Positions 35,421-42,877 of a DNA stretch of 64,000 nucleotides are shown here, one piece after another. The DNA is from Candidatus Aminicenantota bacterium (GTDB lineage: Bacteria; Acidobacteriota; Aminicenantia; UBA2199): NCBI GenBank assembly GCA_026393835.1, contig JAPKZK010000040.1:17484-81483 (forward strand), in the 5' to 3' direction. The translations under genes and the position numbers were made by a program. The notes below the pieces were generated by a model. That model was given only the letters and a program-made list of their open reading frames with translations. It did no database searches and was not told the origin of the DNA. Positions within the stretch are counted from its first letter, which is position 1; every line of letters starts with the position of its first letter.

Positions 35421-35874
35421 AAAAGCCTGGACGCCGAACACCATGACAGCGTCCCCCTGTCCATCATAATCTCTCTTATAAAAAAAAGCCTTTCCCTGGG
35501 CATCGAAGTTAATTTTACCCTCCGGCAAATCCCCGGCCGGGAAAATCCGGAAGAAAATTTCCTGGCTCAAATCAAAGAACTCCTTCCCGATTTTTACCGA
35601 CAAAATCATACCCGTTCCCGCTGGCTTCATTACCTGCCCCACATGCCCATATCGCCCTGGACGGGAGGATGTCTTCCCACCAACAGCGCAGCGGCGCCGG
35701 GGAAACAAAAATGGCAGCGGAATCACCCACTTTTCCAGGTATTGCAAAGAATTGGGTTTGAGCCCGGAAACCTTGGATTGGCCCGCTTATAAAACTCCCT
35801 GCCATCTCTGCCTGGCGCTTTTTCATCAACATGGAAACCGGGTTTTGAGGAAGTTCGGCATGGAGAAACCGTAA
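35421..35874 (+). pseudogene. 5'-truncated, frameshifted gene remnant
   Basis: Two plus-strand frames carry protein-like sequence. Frame 1 (35421 to ~35640) reads SLDAEHHDSVPLSIIISLIK, then LGIEVNFTLRQIPG and FLAQIKELLPDFYRQNH. The other (~35700-35874) reads GITHFSRYCKELGLSPETLD, then KTPCHLCLALFHQHGNRVLR, ending at TAA. Together they look like the C-terminal half of one protein with a frameshift near 35650-35700. The CHLC motif and overall style hint at a radical-SAM-like or metal-binding enzyme, but I cannot name it. Upstream is a GC-rich palindrome (TGCCCCC...GGGGGCA, ~35342-35363) where the 5' end was lost. Confidence 0.45.
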
Positions 35875-35881
35875 GTGTGTG

Positions 35882-36499
35882 TCAATCCTTTTTTAGCCAC
35901 TCTATTATAAAATAAATGTACTCTGAAATCGGCATCTCTTCAATATCTTTGTCTTCGAATTCTTCCTTCCGACACTTCTCAATTAAATGGATGGAAAAAA
36001 TGTTAAAGCTATTCCAGATATGACCGGCGCTGTGAAGATTGGCATTTGTTATTGTTCGAAGCCAGTTCCGCGTGTTCCTGATAAGCTCTTTTACATCAGA
36101 ATTGTGCGCCCTGATATCATTCCCGGAAATGTCGGAAATCACCGCTCGAAATCTATGTAGTTCTTTTTCGAGTATTAGGCTTTTTTTGGTTGCCAATCTT
36201 CCTTCCCCATAAGTCCGGCACCCCATGTCCAGTCCCAATTCAAAAGGCAAATTGAATCGCGGCAGGTCCCCTTTTTTCAACGGTTCCATTCGCGATATAT
36301 CATGGATACTGTATTTAGAGTTTTTAATAAGGTCTTTGATTTTATCGATCCTTTCTTCGCCGCAATCGTCTCGCTCTAAGGCGATCCTGGGTTCCAGGCC
36401 GCATATAAGAATAGTAAAAATAAGCGCCCGAAGCAGGGGCTTATAATCCGAATCGAAAGGGCAATTTATGAATATATTTCTTTCAAAATTATCGCCCAC
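35882..36499 (-). CDS. TIR-like / nucleotide-processing-fold protein, putative defence protein
   Basis: The 205-residue protein belongs to a recurring bacterial family beginning FERNIFINCPFDSDYKPLL, followed by IALERDDCGEERIDKI, KYSIHDISR and LPRFNLPFELGLDMG. The arrangement (strand, acidic loop, S-x-HD-x-SR, then N-x-PFELG with a conserved Glu) resembles TIR or nucleoside-deoxyribosyltransferase-like folds that cleave NAD+ or nucleotides. No experimental role is known to me. It directly follows the DUF2188 gene with a 2-bp gap, suggesting a two-gene unit; a defence function is inference. Confidence 0.65.
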   Translation of the reverse strand: MGDNFERNIFINCPFDSDYKPLLRALIFTILICGLEPRIALERDDCGEERIDKIKDLIKNSKYSIHDISRMEPLKKGDLPRFNLPFELGLDMGCRTYGEGRLATKKSLILEKELHRFRAVISDISGNDIRAHNSDVKELIRNTRNWLRTITNANLHSAGHIWNSFNIFSIHLIEKCRKEEFEDKDIEEMPISEYIYFIIEWLKKD

Positions 36500-36501
36500 G
36501 C

Positions 36502-36801
36502 TTATTTATGCTTGATATCGAAAGTTCTATCAAGCATCCCATCCCGCCTATGGAGCGTCACGGAAGATACACTTTTTTTCCGGGCCAGTTCTTTTGCACT
36601 GGAAACCGCTGCCGTTTTATCTCGATAAATTTTATACGACCGCTTGGCGCCCTCAGGCAAAACAGCCCATTGTTCTTTCCCATGAGCGATGACGTGAATA
36701 CAATCCCTTTCTAAGCGTGCTTCTTGCATTGCCCTGGCGATGGCCTGCTTCCTGGCCTCGTAAGTTTTTGAATCACAGGCTTTTGTTATTTTTTCAGGCA
36801 T
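36502..36801 (-). CDS. DUF2188-domain protein
   Basis: The 99-residue protein has a C-terminal half matching DUF2188: IHVIAHGKEQWAVLPEGAKR, then KTAAVSSAKELARKKSVSSV and LHRRDGML. The N-terminal ~35 residues are helical and basic. DUF2188 proteins are small, frequently plasmid- or defence-associated and of unknown function. It is the promoter-proximal gene of the pair with the TIR-like protein. The promoter is at 36828-36856; AAGGAAC precedes the ATG. Confidence 0.75.
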   Translation of the reverse strand: MPEKITKACDSKTYEARKQAIARAMQEARLERDCIHVIAHGKEQWAVLPEGAKRSYKIYRDKTAAVSSAKELARKKSVSSVTLHRRDGMLDRTFDIKHK

Positions 36802-36827
36802 TTTACCGTTCCTTTTTTTCCAAAGAT

Positions 36828-36856
36828 ATTCTATCCCTTTTATATTAAGATGTCAA
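36828..36856 (-). promoter_or_regulatory. Promoter of the DUF2188 / TIR-like pair
   Basis: TTGACA (36856-36851) and TAGAAT (36833-36828) are separated by 17 bp, divergent from and 18 bp apart from the topB promoter. Confidence 0.65.
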
Positions 36857-36874
36857 TTATCTTTCCCCATAAAC

Positions 36875-36903
36875 TTGACAGTTACCCATTTTTCCATTAT
36901 AAA
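36875..36903 (+). promoter_or_regulatory. Promoter of topB
   Basis: TTGACA (36875-36880) and TATAAA (36898-36903) are separated by 17 bp, 25 bp upstream of the chosen ATG at 36929. Confidence 0.65.
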
Positions 36904-36928
36904 TAAGGATAACAAATGGGAGCAAATC

Positions 36929-39004
36929 ATGAGATCGATCGTTTTAGCTGAAAAACCCAGCGTCGCCAAAGAATTGGCGCGGGTACTAAACTGTAATAAA
37001 AAAGACAGGGGCTATTATGAAGGCCCCCGATATGTCGTCACATGGGCCCTGGGCCACCTCGTCACCCTCGACGAACCCGCCGGCTATGACCCCAAATACA
37101 AAGAATGGCGCATGGAAGACCTTCCCATGCTGCCGGAAAAAATGAAACTCAAAGTCATCCGCGAAACCTCCCACCAGTTCCACACCGTCACCCAGTTAAT
37201 GAAACGCGGCGATATCGACGAATGCATCATTGCCACCGACGCCGGCAGGGAAGGCGAACTGGTGGCCCGCTGGATAATGAAACTGGGCGGCTGGAAAAAA
37301 CCCGTCAAACGCCTCTGGATATCCTCCCAAACCGATGAAGCCATCCGCCAGGGCTTTGCCAACCTCAAACCCGGCAAAGACTACGAAAACCTCTACCGCG
37401 CCGCCGTGTGCCGCGCCGAAGCCGACTGGCTCATCGGACTCAACGTCACCCGCGCCCTAACCTGCAAATTCAACATCCAGTTGAGCGCCGGCAGGGTACA
37501 AACCCCAACCCTTTTCATGATCATCGAAAGAGAAAAAGAAATCGAGAACTTCGTTCCTAAAGATTACTGGACCATCGATGTAGACTTTGGCGACTATTTC
37601 GGCGCCTGGCGGAACAAGAGCGGCAGCACCCGCATATTCGACCTTGCCCAGGCCCAGGAAATCGCAGACAAGGTCAAAAACGGGGCCGGTATTATCATGA
37701 ATATTAACGTAGAAACCAAAAACGAACCTCCACCCCTGGCTTACGACCTTACCGAACTCCAGCGCGACGCCAACCGCAGGTACGGGTTCTCCGCCCAGAA
37801 AACCCTTTCCGACCTCCAGGGCCTCTACGAACGACACAAACTGGTCACCTATCCCCGCACCGATTCCCGTTACATCACCACCGATATCGTGGCCACCCTT
37901 CCCCAACGGCTGGGCGCTATTGCCAAAGGCCCTTACGCGGCCCTGGTGCAACCCCTGCTCCAAACCAAACCCGCACCCGGGAAACGGTTTGTCGATAACA
38001 GTAAAGTATCCGACCACCACGCCATCATACCCACCGAGCAGCCCCTGGACCTGTCCCAACTGGACGCCGACGAACGGAGATTGTACGACCTGATTGCGCG
38101 GCGCTTTATCACCGTACTTTACCCCCCCTTTAAATACGATCAAACCACCATCGTCACCCTGGTCAACGGAGAACGTTTTTATTCCAGGGGCAAAGTAGTT
38201 ATCGATATGGGCTGGCGAAAGGTAACTACAGCCCCCGCGGATACAGAAGACGAAAAAGAAGACCGTTTGCCCGAACAAACCCTGACACAGCAGCGGAAAG
38301 GGGCGAAACACGCGGTCAAAAATTGCAAACTCGGCAAATCCCAGACCAAACCCCCGGCCAGGTACACGGAAGCCACACTACTCACGGCCATGGAAAATCC
38401 CGGCAAATTCGTGGACGACGAAACCCTGAGGGCGGCAGTACAGGAAAGCGGCCTGGGAACCCCGGCCACCCGCGCGGAGATTATTGAAAAATTATTGAGC
38501 ACCCATTATATCGAACGGGTAGGTAAAGAACTGCACCCCACTTCCAAAGGAAAGCAACTCATCGACCTGGTCCCCCCGGCGCTAAAATCGCCCGCATTGA
38601 CCGCCCAATGGGAATTACGCCTGGCAAAAATATCCAAAGGCAAGGAAGATAACCAAAGATTCCTGGCCGATATCCGTACAAATACCGCGGACCTCGTTCA
38701 GGGCGTCCGTGTGGATACCTCGACTTTTAAAATCGACAATTTGACCAATAAAAAATGCCCCATGTGCGGCAAGTTCATGATGGTGGTGAACGCCAAAAAC
38801 AAAAAAGGGCGTACCTTCATCTGTTCCGATATATCCTGCCGCTATGAAGAGGCGGAACAGCCGGCCAACATCACCGATTTCCGGCGCTCCAGGGAAGATA
38901 TCCGGATGGGTAAACGATTGATCGATAAGTTCGGCGATAACAGGAAAAAAGGCCAGGTGGCCACCCTGGGCGATCTATTCGAGGCCGCATTAAAAAAAGA
39001 GTGA
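36929..39004 (+). CDS. topB: DNA topoisomerase III
   Basis: The 691-residue type IA topoisomerase relaxes and decatenates single-stranded DNA crossings. An N-terminal TOPRIM domain begins MRSIVLAEKPSVAKELARVL, with the metal-binding IIATDAGREGELVARW. The catalytic Tyr (~308) lies in LVTYPRTDSRYI. The C-terminus adds a four-Cys zinc ribbon (KKCPMCGKFM...FICSDISCRYEE). ATG 36929 is chosen over an upstream in-frame codon because the protein family starts here, GGGAG lies upstream, and the promoter covers the longer start. In this genome it may be the plasmid/integrative-element type of TopB seen beside accessory genes. Confidence 0.95.
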   Translation: MRSIVLAEKPSVAKELARVLNCNKKDRGYYEGPRYVVTWALGHLVTLDEPAGYDPKYKEWRMEDLPMLPEKMKLKVIRETSHQFHTVTQLMKRGDIDECIIATDAGREGELVARWIMKLGGWKKPVKRLWISSQTDEAIRQGFANLKPGKDYENLYRAAVCRAEADWLIGLNVTRALTCKFNIQLSAGRVQTPTLFMIIEREKEIENFVPKDYWTIDVDFGDYFGAWRNKSGSTRIFDLAQAQEIADKVKNGAGIIMNINVETKNEPPPLAYDLTELQRDANRRYGFSAQKTLSDLQGLYERHKLVTYPRTDSRYITTDIVATLPQRLGAIAKGPYAALVQPLLQTKPAPGKRFVDNSKVSDHHAIIPTEQPLDLSQLDADERRLYDLIARRFITVLYPPFKYDQTTIVTLVNGERFYSRGKVVIDMGWRKVTTAPADTEDEKEDRLPEQTLTQQRKGAKHAVKNCKLGKSQTKPPARYTEATLLTAMENPGKFVDDETLRAAVQESGLGTPATRAEIIEKLLSTHYIERVGKELHPTSKGKQLIDLVPPALKSPALTAQWELRLAKISKGKEDNQRFLADIRTNTADLVQGVRVDTSTFKIDNLTNKKCPMCGKFMMVVNAKNKKGRTFICSDISCRYEEAEQPANITDFRRSREDIRMGKRLIDKFGDNRKKGQVATLGDLFEAALKKE

Positions 39005-39080
39005 GAAAAAAAATAAGCCCACGAATTACACGAATTAACACGAAAGGGACAAGGCCTTTTTTTTATTCCTCATTTTCTGG

Positions 39081-39086
39081 TATAAT
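39081..39086 (+). promoter_or_regulatory. Extended -10 box of the HEAT-repeat gene
   Basis: TATAAT preceded by TGG gives an extended -10 (TGGTATAAT). The ATG follows 9 nt later without an SD; no clear -35 is seen. Confidence 0.45.
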
Positions 39087-39095
39087 AGAGTTGCC

Positions 39096-41369
39096 ATGGA
39101 CGAAAAACAAGAGAATCTTGAAAAGATCGAAAAATTGATTAACTCCGCCGATAAATTCAACGAGATGTCTTTTCGCCTTGTGTTAGAAGGGTTAATCAAT
39201 AAAGGAGGAGAAGAATCGGAATATTTGCTGGCGCGGTATTTAAATTCCAGGACCCTGGATTTTAACACGCGGATCAATATCATCCGCGTCGTCGGGTACT
39301 TACAAAGCCCCCATTTCTTAGTGCCCTTGAAAAATATCATCGATAGAGAAGAAAATATCCATCTCAAAAAGGAAGCCGTAATATCCGTTTCCAAGTACAA
39401 TGACCGGCGGGCATTGAATATCCTGAACCATGCCCTGTCCAATATCAAAAACGCCTTACTCCTCGACACCATCAATAATGAGATCGGCAAAATCAAACGT
39501 AATAATCCCGTATATGCCTTATTGCCCCGGTTCCTGGACGGAGAGAAGCACCCCGAGAACTTCGAAGTTACCCTGGCAATACTCAAACGCATCCTGCGCC
39601 CGTCCGACGCCTCAATGTTTGCCAGTTACCTCCACTGCGGCAAACCCCTGATCGAGAGGGGCGCATTTGAAATTCTCTGTTACACCGGCGATCTTAGCCA
39701 CCATGCCGCCATTTTGCAATTTTTCCAGGACCAGTTCAAAAGTATCCCCGGCATCGATCAACCCCAATGCGAAGAACTTTACACATTGACAATAATACTC
39801 AAACGCTATTTCCTCAGGTTCCCATCACTGGTGGAAGGCCAATTGGATAACATGGGCACACAATTATTTTATGTCCGGGACAGCCGGATTCGCAACCTGT
39901 TTATATCCATTCTTTGCCAGAGCCGGCAGTCGCCGGCCATTTCATTCGTAGGCAAAATATACGATTCCGAACCGACGTTAAGAGAAACGATTATCATCGA
40001 ATATTCCGGCAACGAAGGGGCCGTCGACCTCCTATTCGAAAAATATCAGCTTGAAAATTCAGCCTTAAGCGGGCTTCTTATCAAATCCCTCCTCAACAGC
40101 AAGAGGGGCATCGCTTACTTCCAGGAACAATTTTTCAACCTCAACGACGAGGGGAAAAAAATCGTTGTCAATTGTTTACCCTACGGCAGCAACCATGACC
40201 TATCCCAATTTACCGGGATGATATTTCAATCCGGTCTACCCCATCTTAAAGAAATACTAATAACCCGGATAAAAGAAAATTACGAGTTTTCCGCAAAAGA
40301 AATATTATTTGATCCCACCAAAGAAAATGAATTCTCCTCCATGGAAAAAGAGTACCTGGAAACCATCATCCAGCTTTTTCCCATTACCGCCATGAAAAAG
40401 ATGCTCAAGGAAATCGCTTTTGCAGAGCCCGTACCCAGTAAAATAAATATGTATTTACACCTTATCGATGACATCGTACCGTCAGGGTTGACGATCAAAC
40501 TTGAAGAAAAAGACCTCACCGCCGGGGTAGCCCGTAAAATCATCTCCACCGGCAACCTGGACCTGGTTTTATTATTTTTAGAGATACTCAAATATATCAA
40601 AACTTTTGACCCGGGAACATATGCCAATTTAAATGAAGGGTTGGATTTATTTACCCTGCGGGGGGATCAAAAACTCAGCGTAGAAGAAAGCGACCAACTG
40701 CGAAAAGCCCACAAAAATCTCACGGACCTTTATTTTGAAATCCGGCAGATCGAAACCGGGTTAAAAACACTGGAAAAAGTGTTCGCCAGGGAAGAATTGG
40801 ATTTTGACCAACTGACCCATTTCTTTACCACGCAATCCGTCTGCGCCGCATTAAATATCGAACAAGTGGGCCGGCTCATCGAACAGCGATTGGCCGCTGC
40901 CGGCCGTGAAGAACTCAGGCAATGGCTCCCCTTCTTTAACCGCTTCCCCATGATTGCGTTTCAACTCAAAGATGCCATCGGGCAAAAAGCAAATACCCAG
41001 GCAGGGCCGGAAAGCTCCGCTTTACAGAAGTTCTACCAGGCGCTGCCGAGCCGCCCCATAAAGATCGTAATTCGCTTGACCAATAAACGGATTACCGCCA
41101 TTCTGCGAGATCAGTGCCGCGAGATGATTCCCCATATCCCGGTGGATACTGAAACCGACGCGCTGGCAGAGGAAGATATGCTGTTGTGCGATACCGTGAC
41201 CCTCAAGGATTTTATCATAAAAAATACACTGCCTTCCCACAAGTTGTTCTTGTTCCTGGATAATATATCCGAATTCGAGTCATTTAAAACCTACAACCCC
41301 CGGCCCCTTGTAAAACCCTTTTCTGCCTACCGCATCATGAAAGAGGTATTGAAGGAGATTTACCTTTAA
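39096..41369 (+). CDS. HEAT-repeat protein with degenerate receiver-like C-terminus
   Basis: The 757-residue cytosolic protein is almost entirely helical. HEAT-like repeats run from ~20 to ~450 (STRTL-type helices such as INIIRVVGYLQSPHFLVPLK, AVISVSKYNDRRALNILNHA). The final ~100 residues look like a divergent receiver domain: strand KIVIRLTNKRITAILRDQCR, a DALAEEDMLLCDTV segment at the phospho-acceptor position, KLFLFLDNISE, and RPLVKPFSAYRIMKEVL reminiscent of the conserved Lys-Pro. The usual phosphorylatable Asp context is missing, so it may be a pseudo-receiver. Probably a scaffold or adaptor for signalling. It has no SD. It is followed 91 bp later by the helical-protein gene with its own promoter. 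Confidence 0.7.
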   Translation: MDEKQENLEKIEKLINSADKFNEMSFRLVLEGLINKGGEESEYLLARYLNSRTLDFNTRINIIRVVGYLQSPHFLVPLKNIIDREENIHLKKEAVISVSKYNDRRALNILNHALSNIKNALLLDTINNEIGKIKRNNPVYALLPRFLDGEKHPENFEVTLAILKRILRPSDASMFASYLHCGKPLIERGAFEILCYTGDLSHHAAILQFFQDQFKSIPGIDQPQCEELYTLTIILKRYFLRFPSLVEGQLDNMGTQLFYVRDSRIRNLFISILCQSRQSPAISFVGKIYDSEPTLRETIIIEYSGNEGAVDLLFEKYQLENSALSGLLIKSLLNSKRGIAYFQEQFFNLNDEGKKIVVNCLPYGSNHDLSQFTGMIFQSGLPHLKEILITRIKENYEFSAKEILFDPTKENEFSSMEKEYLETIIQLFPITAMKKMLKEIAFAEPVPSKINMYLHLIDDIVPSGLTIKLEEKDLTAGVARKIISTGNLDLVLLFLEILKYIKTFDPGTYANLNEGLDLFTLRGDQKLSVEESDQLRKAHKNLTDLYFEIRQIETGLKTLEKVFAREELDFDQLTHFFTTQSVCAALNIEQVGRLIEQRLAAAGREELRQWLPFFNRFPMIAFQLKDAIGQKANTQAGPESSALQKFYQALPSRPIKIVIRLTNKRITAILRDQCREMIPHIPVDTETDALAEEDMLLCDTVTLKDFIIKNTLPSHKLFLFLDNISEFESFKTYNPRPLVKPFSAYRIMKEVLKEIYL

Positions 41370-41421
41370 CATGGACACGGGAAACGCTCACTTGAATTTT
41401 CAAATTTTCCGGATAAATATA

Positions 41422-41450
41422 TTGCTTATTTCTTCTTAATTGATTAAAAT
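41422..41450 (+). promoter_or_regulatory. Promoter of the SIR2/radical-SAM cassette
   Basis: TTGCTT (41422-41427) and TAAAAT (41445-41450) are separated by 17 bp. The ATG at 41461 follows 10 nt later without an SD, suggesting a near-leaderless transcript. Confidence 0.55.
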
Positions 41451-41460
41451 ATGAGACGCC

Positions 41461-42864
41461 ATGGAAAACGAAAACAAAGAAATAAAAAACATCAGTGATT
41501 TTTTTTCAAAGGAAAGCCCGGAATTAACGCCGGAACAAAAATGGAACCTGGTCTTCGAAGGTTGGATCGACAAAATCGACGAAAAAAAACTAATGCCCAA
41601 CCTCTTCGAATTAAAAACCTGGTTCGAGTCCCTGGAAGAATTCTTCTCCTCTACTTACCTGGAAACCCTGGTCTTCAAATATCAAACCACCAATACCCGC
41701 GATTACGAATTCTATTTTGTCACCTTCACCCACGTGGTCACCAAAATCATCGGGCATCTCAAAGACCTCGATTTTGAAAAGGATAAGTACCTCTTAAACT
41801 TCGAAGAATTCATCGTAGAAAAGATTTTCGAGGAATACGCCACCTCCGTGACCAAACGGTTCCCCTATCTCAAAGATATCTATTCCCCGTCATCCTGGTT
41901 CTACAGCCTGAGAATTTTCCTCCAGAGCATCAGGAACCTCGTTTTCGAATTGACCCGCAGCAACCCGGTTTCCCAGAAAGCGTTCTTCTCCTTGCGGAAA
42001 CTCTATCGCAAAGAATTTATGAGCAACTCCATTATCGTCTCCCTGCTGAAGGGGAATTTTATCCCGAAAATGGATAAAGTATACCAGCAGGATATCTGCG
42101 ACATTATCAACGACAGGGAAGATAAGAAACTCAAACGCGAGATCGGCATCTTTTTCATTTTCGCTTTCCGCATCATGAAGCTCAACAATTTTATCGAGCA
42201 GAACCTGAATATCAACCGGAATATTAGCCTTACCATCCCCCTGATCCTGCTGCTGAAAAAGCAGATCGAGAATATCCTGACCTTTTACGATACCGTTCTG
42301 AAGCAAACCCTCGGAGAGTGCTTCAACAAAGAAGCGGAGATGCAAAAAATCGATAAAATATTCCAGGACCTCCGGCTGGAGTACCAGAAAATTTACGAAG
42401 GGGAGTTCCCCTATTATTTCGACGCCGAGAGCGAGAAAATAAACCGGCGCAAACTGCTGAAAAATACCATTATCATTTCCGACTTTGCCATCCAGGACAT
42501 GATCGAAAGTGTGGCCAAGCTTTTTAAACCGGAAATTTCAGGCAATTCCATCTTCGAAAATTACACTTCCCGGGCGGAAAAGTCCTCGGAAGTCAAAGAA
42601 AAACTGGTCAAACTGCACACCAAAATCAACAACTACTTCTCCGAGAAAGGCAAAATCACGCCGGCGGATATCTTTTTCGATATCAATCAATTTATAGAAA
42701 CCGATTTGAACTATCTCTTATTCAAAGATTGGAATGAATTTTTAGATCACTACAATAAACTGGTACAGACCGATTTTTCACCGGAGTTTAAAACCAATCT
42801 ACGCGCTTTTCATTCGTTCATCACCAAGATCCTAAAAGAAATGGTGGACAAAAAGAGCGGGTGA
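41461..42864 (+). CDS. Helical protein heading the SIR2/radical-SAM cassette, unknown function
   Basis: The 467-residue protein has no signal or TM segments and is rich in E/K/F. The predicted fold is all-helical (EFFSSTYLETLVFKYQTTNT, NIENILTFYDTVLKQ-type helices). I recognise no family. It lies 13 bp upstream of the SIR2-FGE gene, so the two are probably co-transcribed. Its codon use (GC-richer third positions) matches the genes to its left rather than the AT-rich genes to its right, so it may be the resident gene next to which the cassette was acquired, or an adaptor for it. Confidence 0.65.
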   Translation: MENENKEIKNISDFFSKESPELTPEQKWNLVFEGWIDKIDEKKLMPNLFELKTWFESLEEFFSSTYLETLVFKYQTTNTRDYEFYFVTFTHVVTKIIGHLKDLDFEKDKYLLNFEEFIVEKIFEEYATSVTKRFPYLKDIYSPSSWFYSLRIFLQSIRNLVFELTRSNPVSQKAFFSLRKLYRKEFMSNSIIVSLLKGNFIPKMDKVYQQDICDIINDREDKKLKREIGIFFIFAFRIMKLNNFIEQNLNINRNISLTIPLILLLKKQIENILTFYDTVLKQTLGECFNKEAEMQKIDKIFQDLRLEYQKIYEGEFPYYFDAESEKINRRKLLKNTIIISDFAIQDMIESVAKLFKPEISGNSIFENYTSRAEKSSEVKEKLVKLHTKINNYFSEKGKITPADIFFDINQFIETDLNYLLFKDWNEFLDHYNKLVQTDFSPEFKTNLRAFHSFITKILKEMVDKKSG

Positions 42865-42877
42865 GCCCATTAAAAGC

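Noticed and set aside
35298..35747. Minus-strand 149-codon frame
   Set aside because: The plus strand shows more natural protein sequence (a decayed gene). The minus frame has no start signals.
37457..38311. Minus-strand 284-codon frame
   Set aside because: It is the complement of topB, which has complete family motifs.
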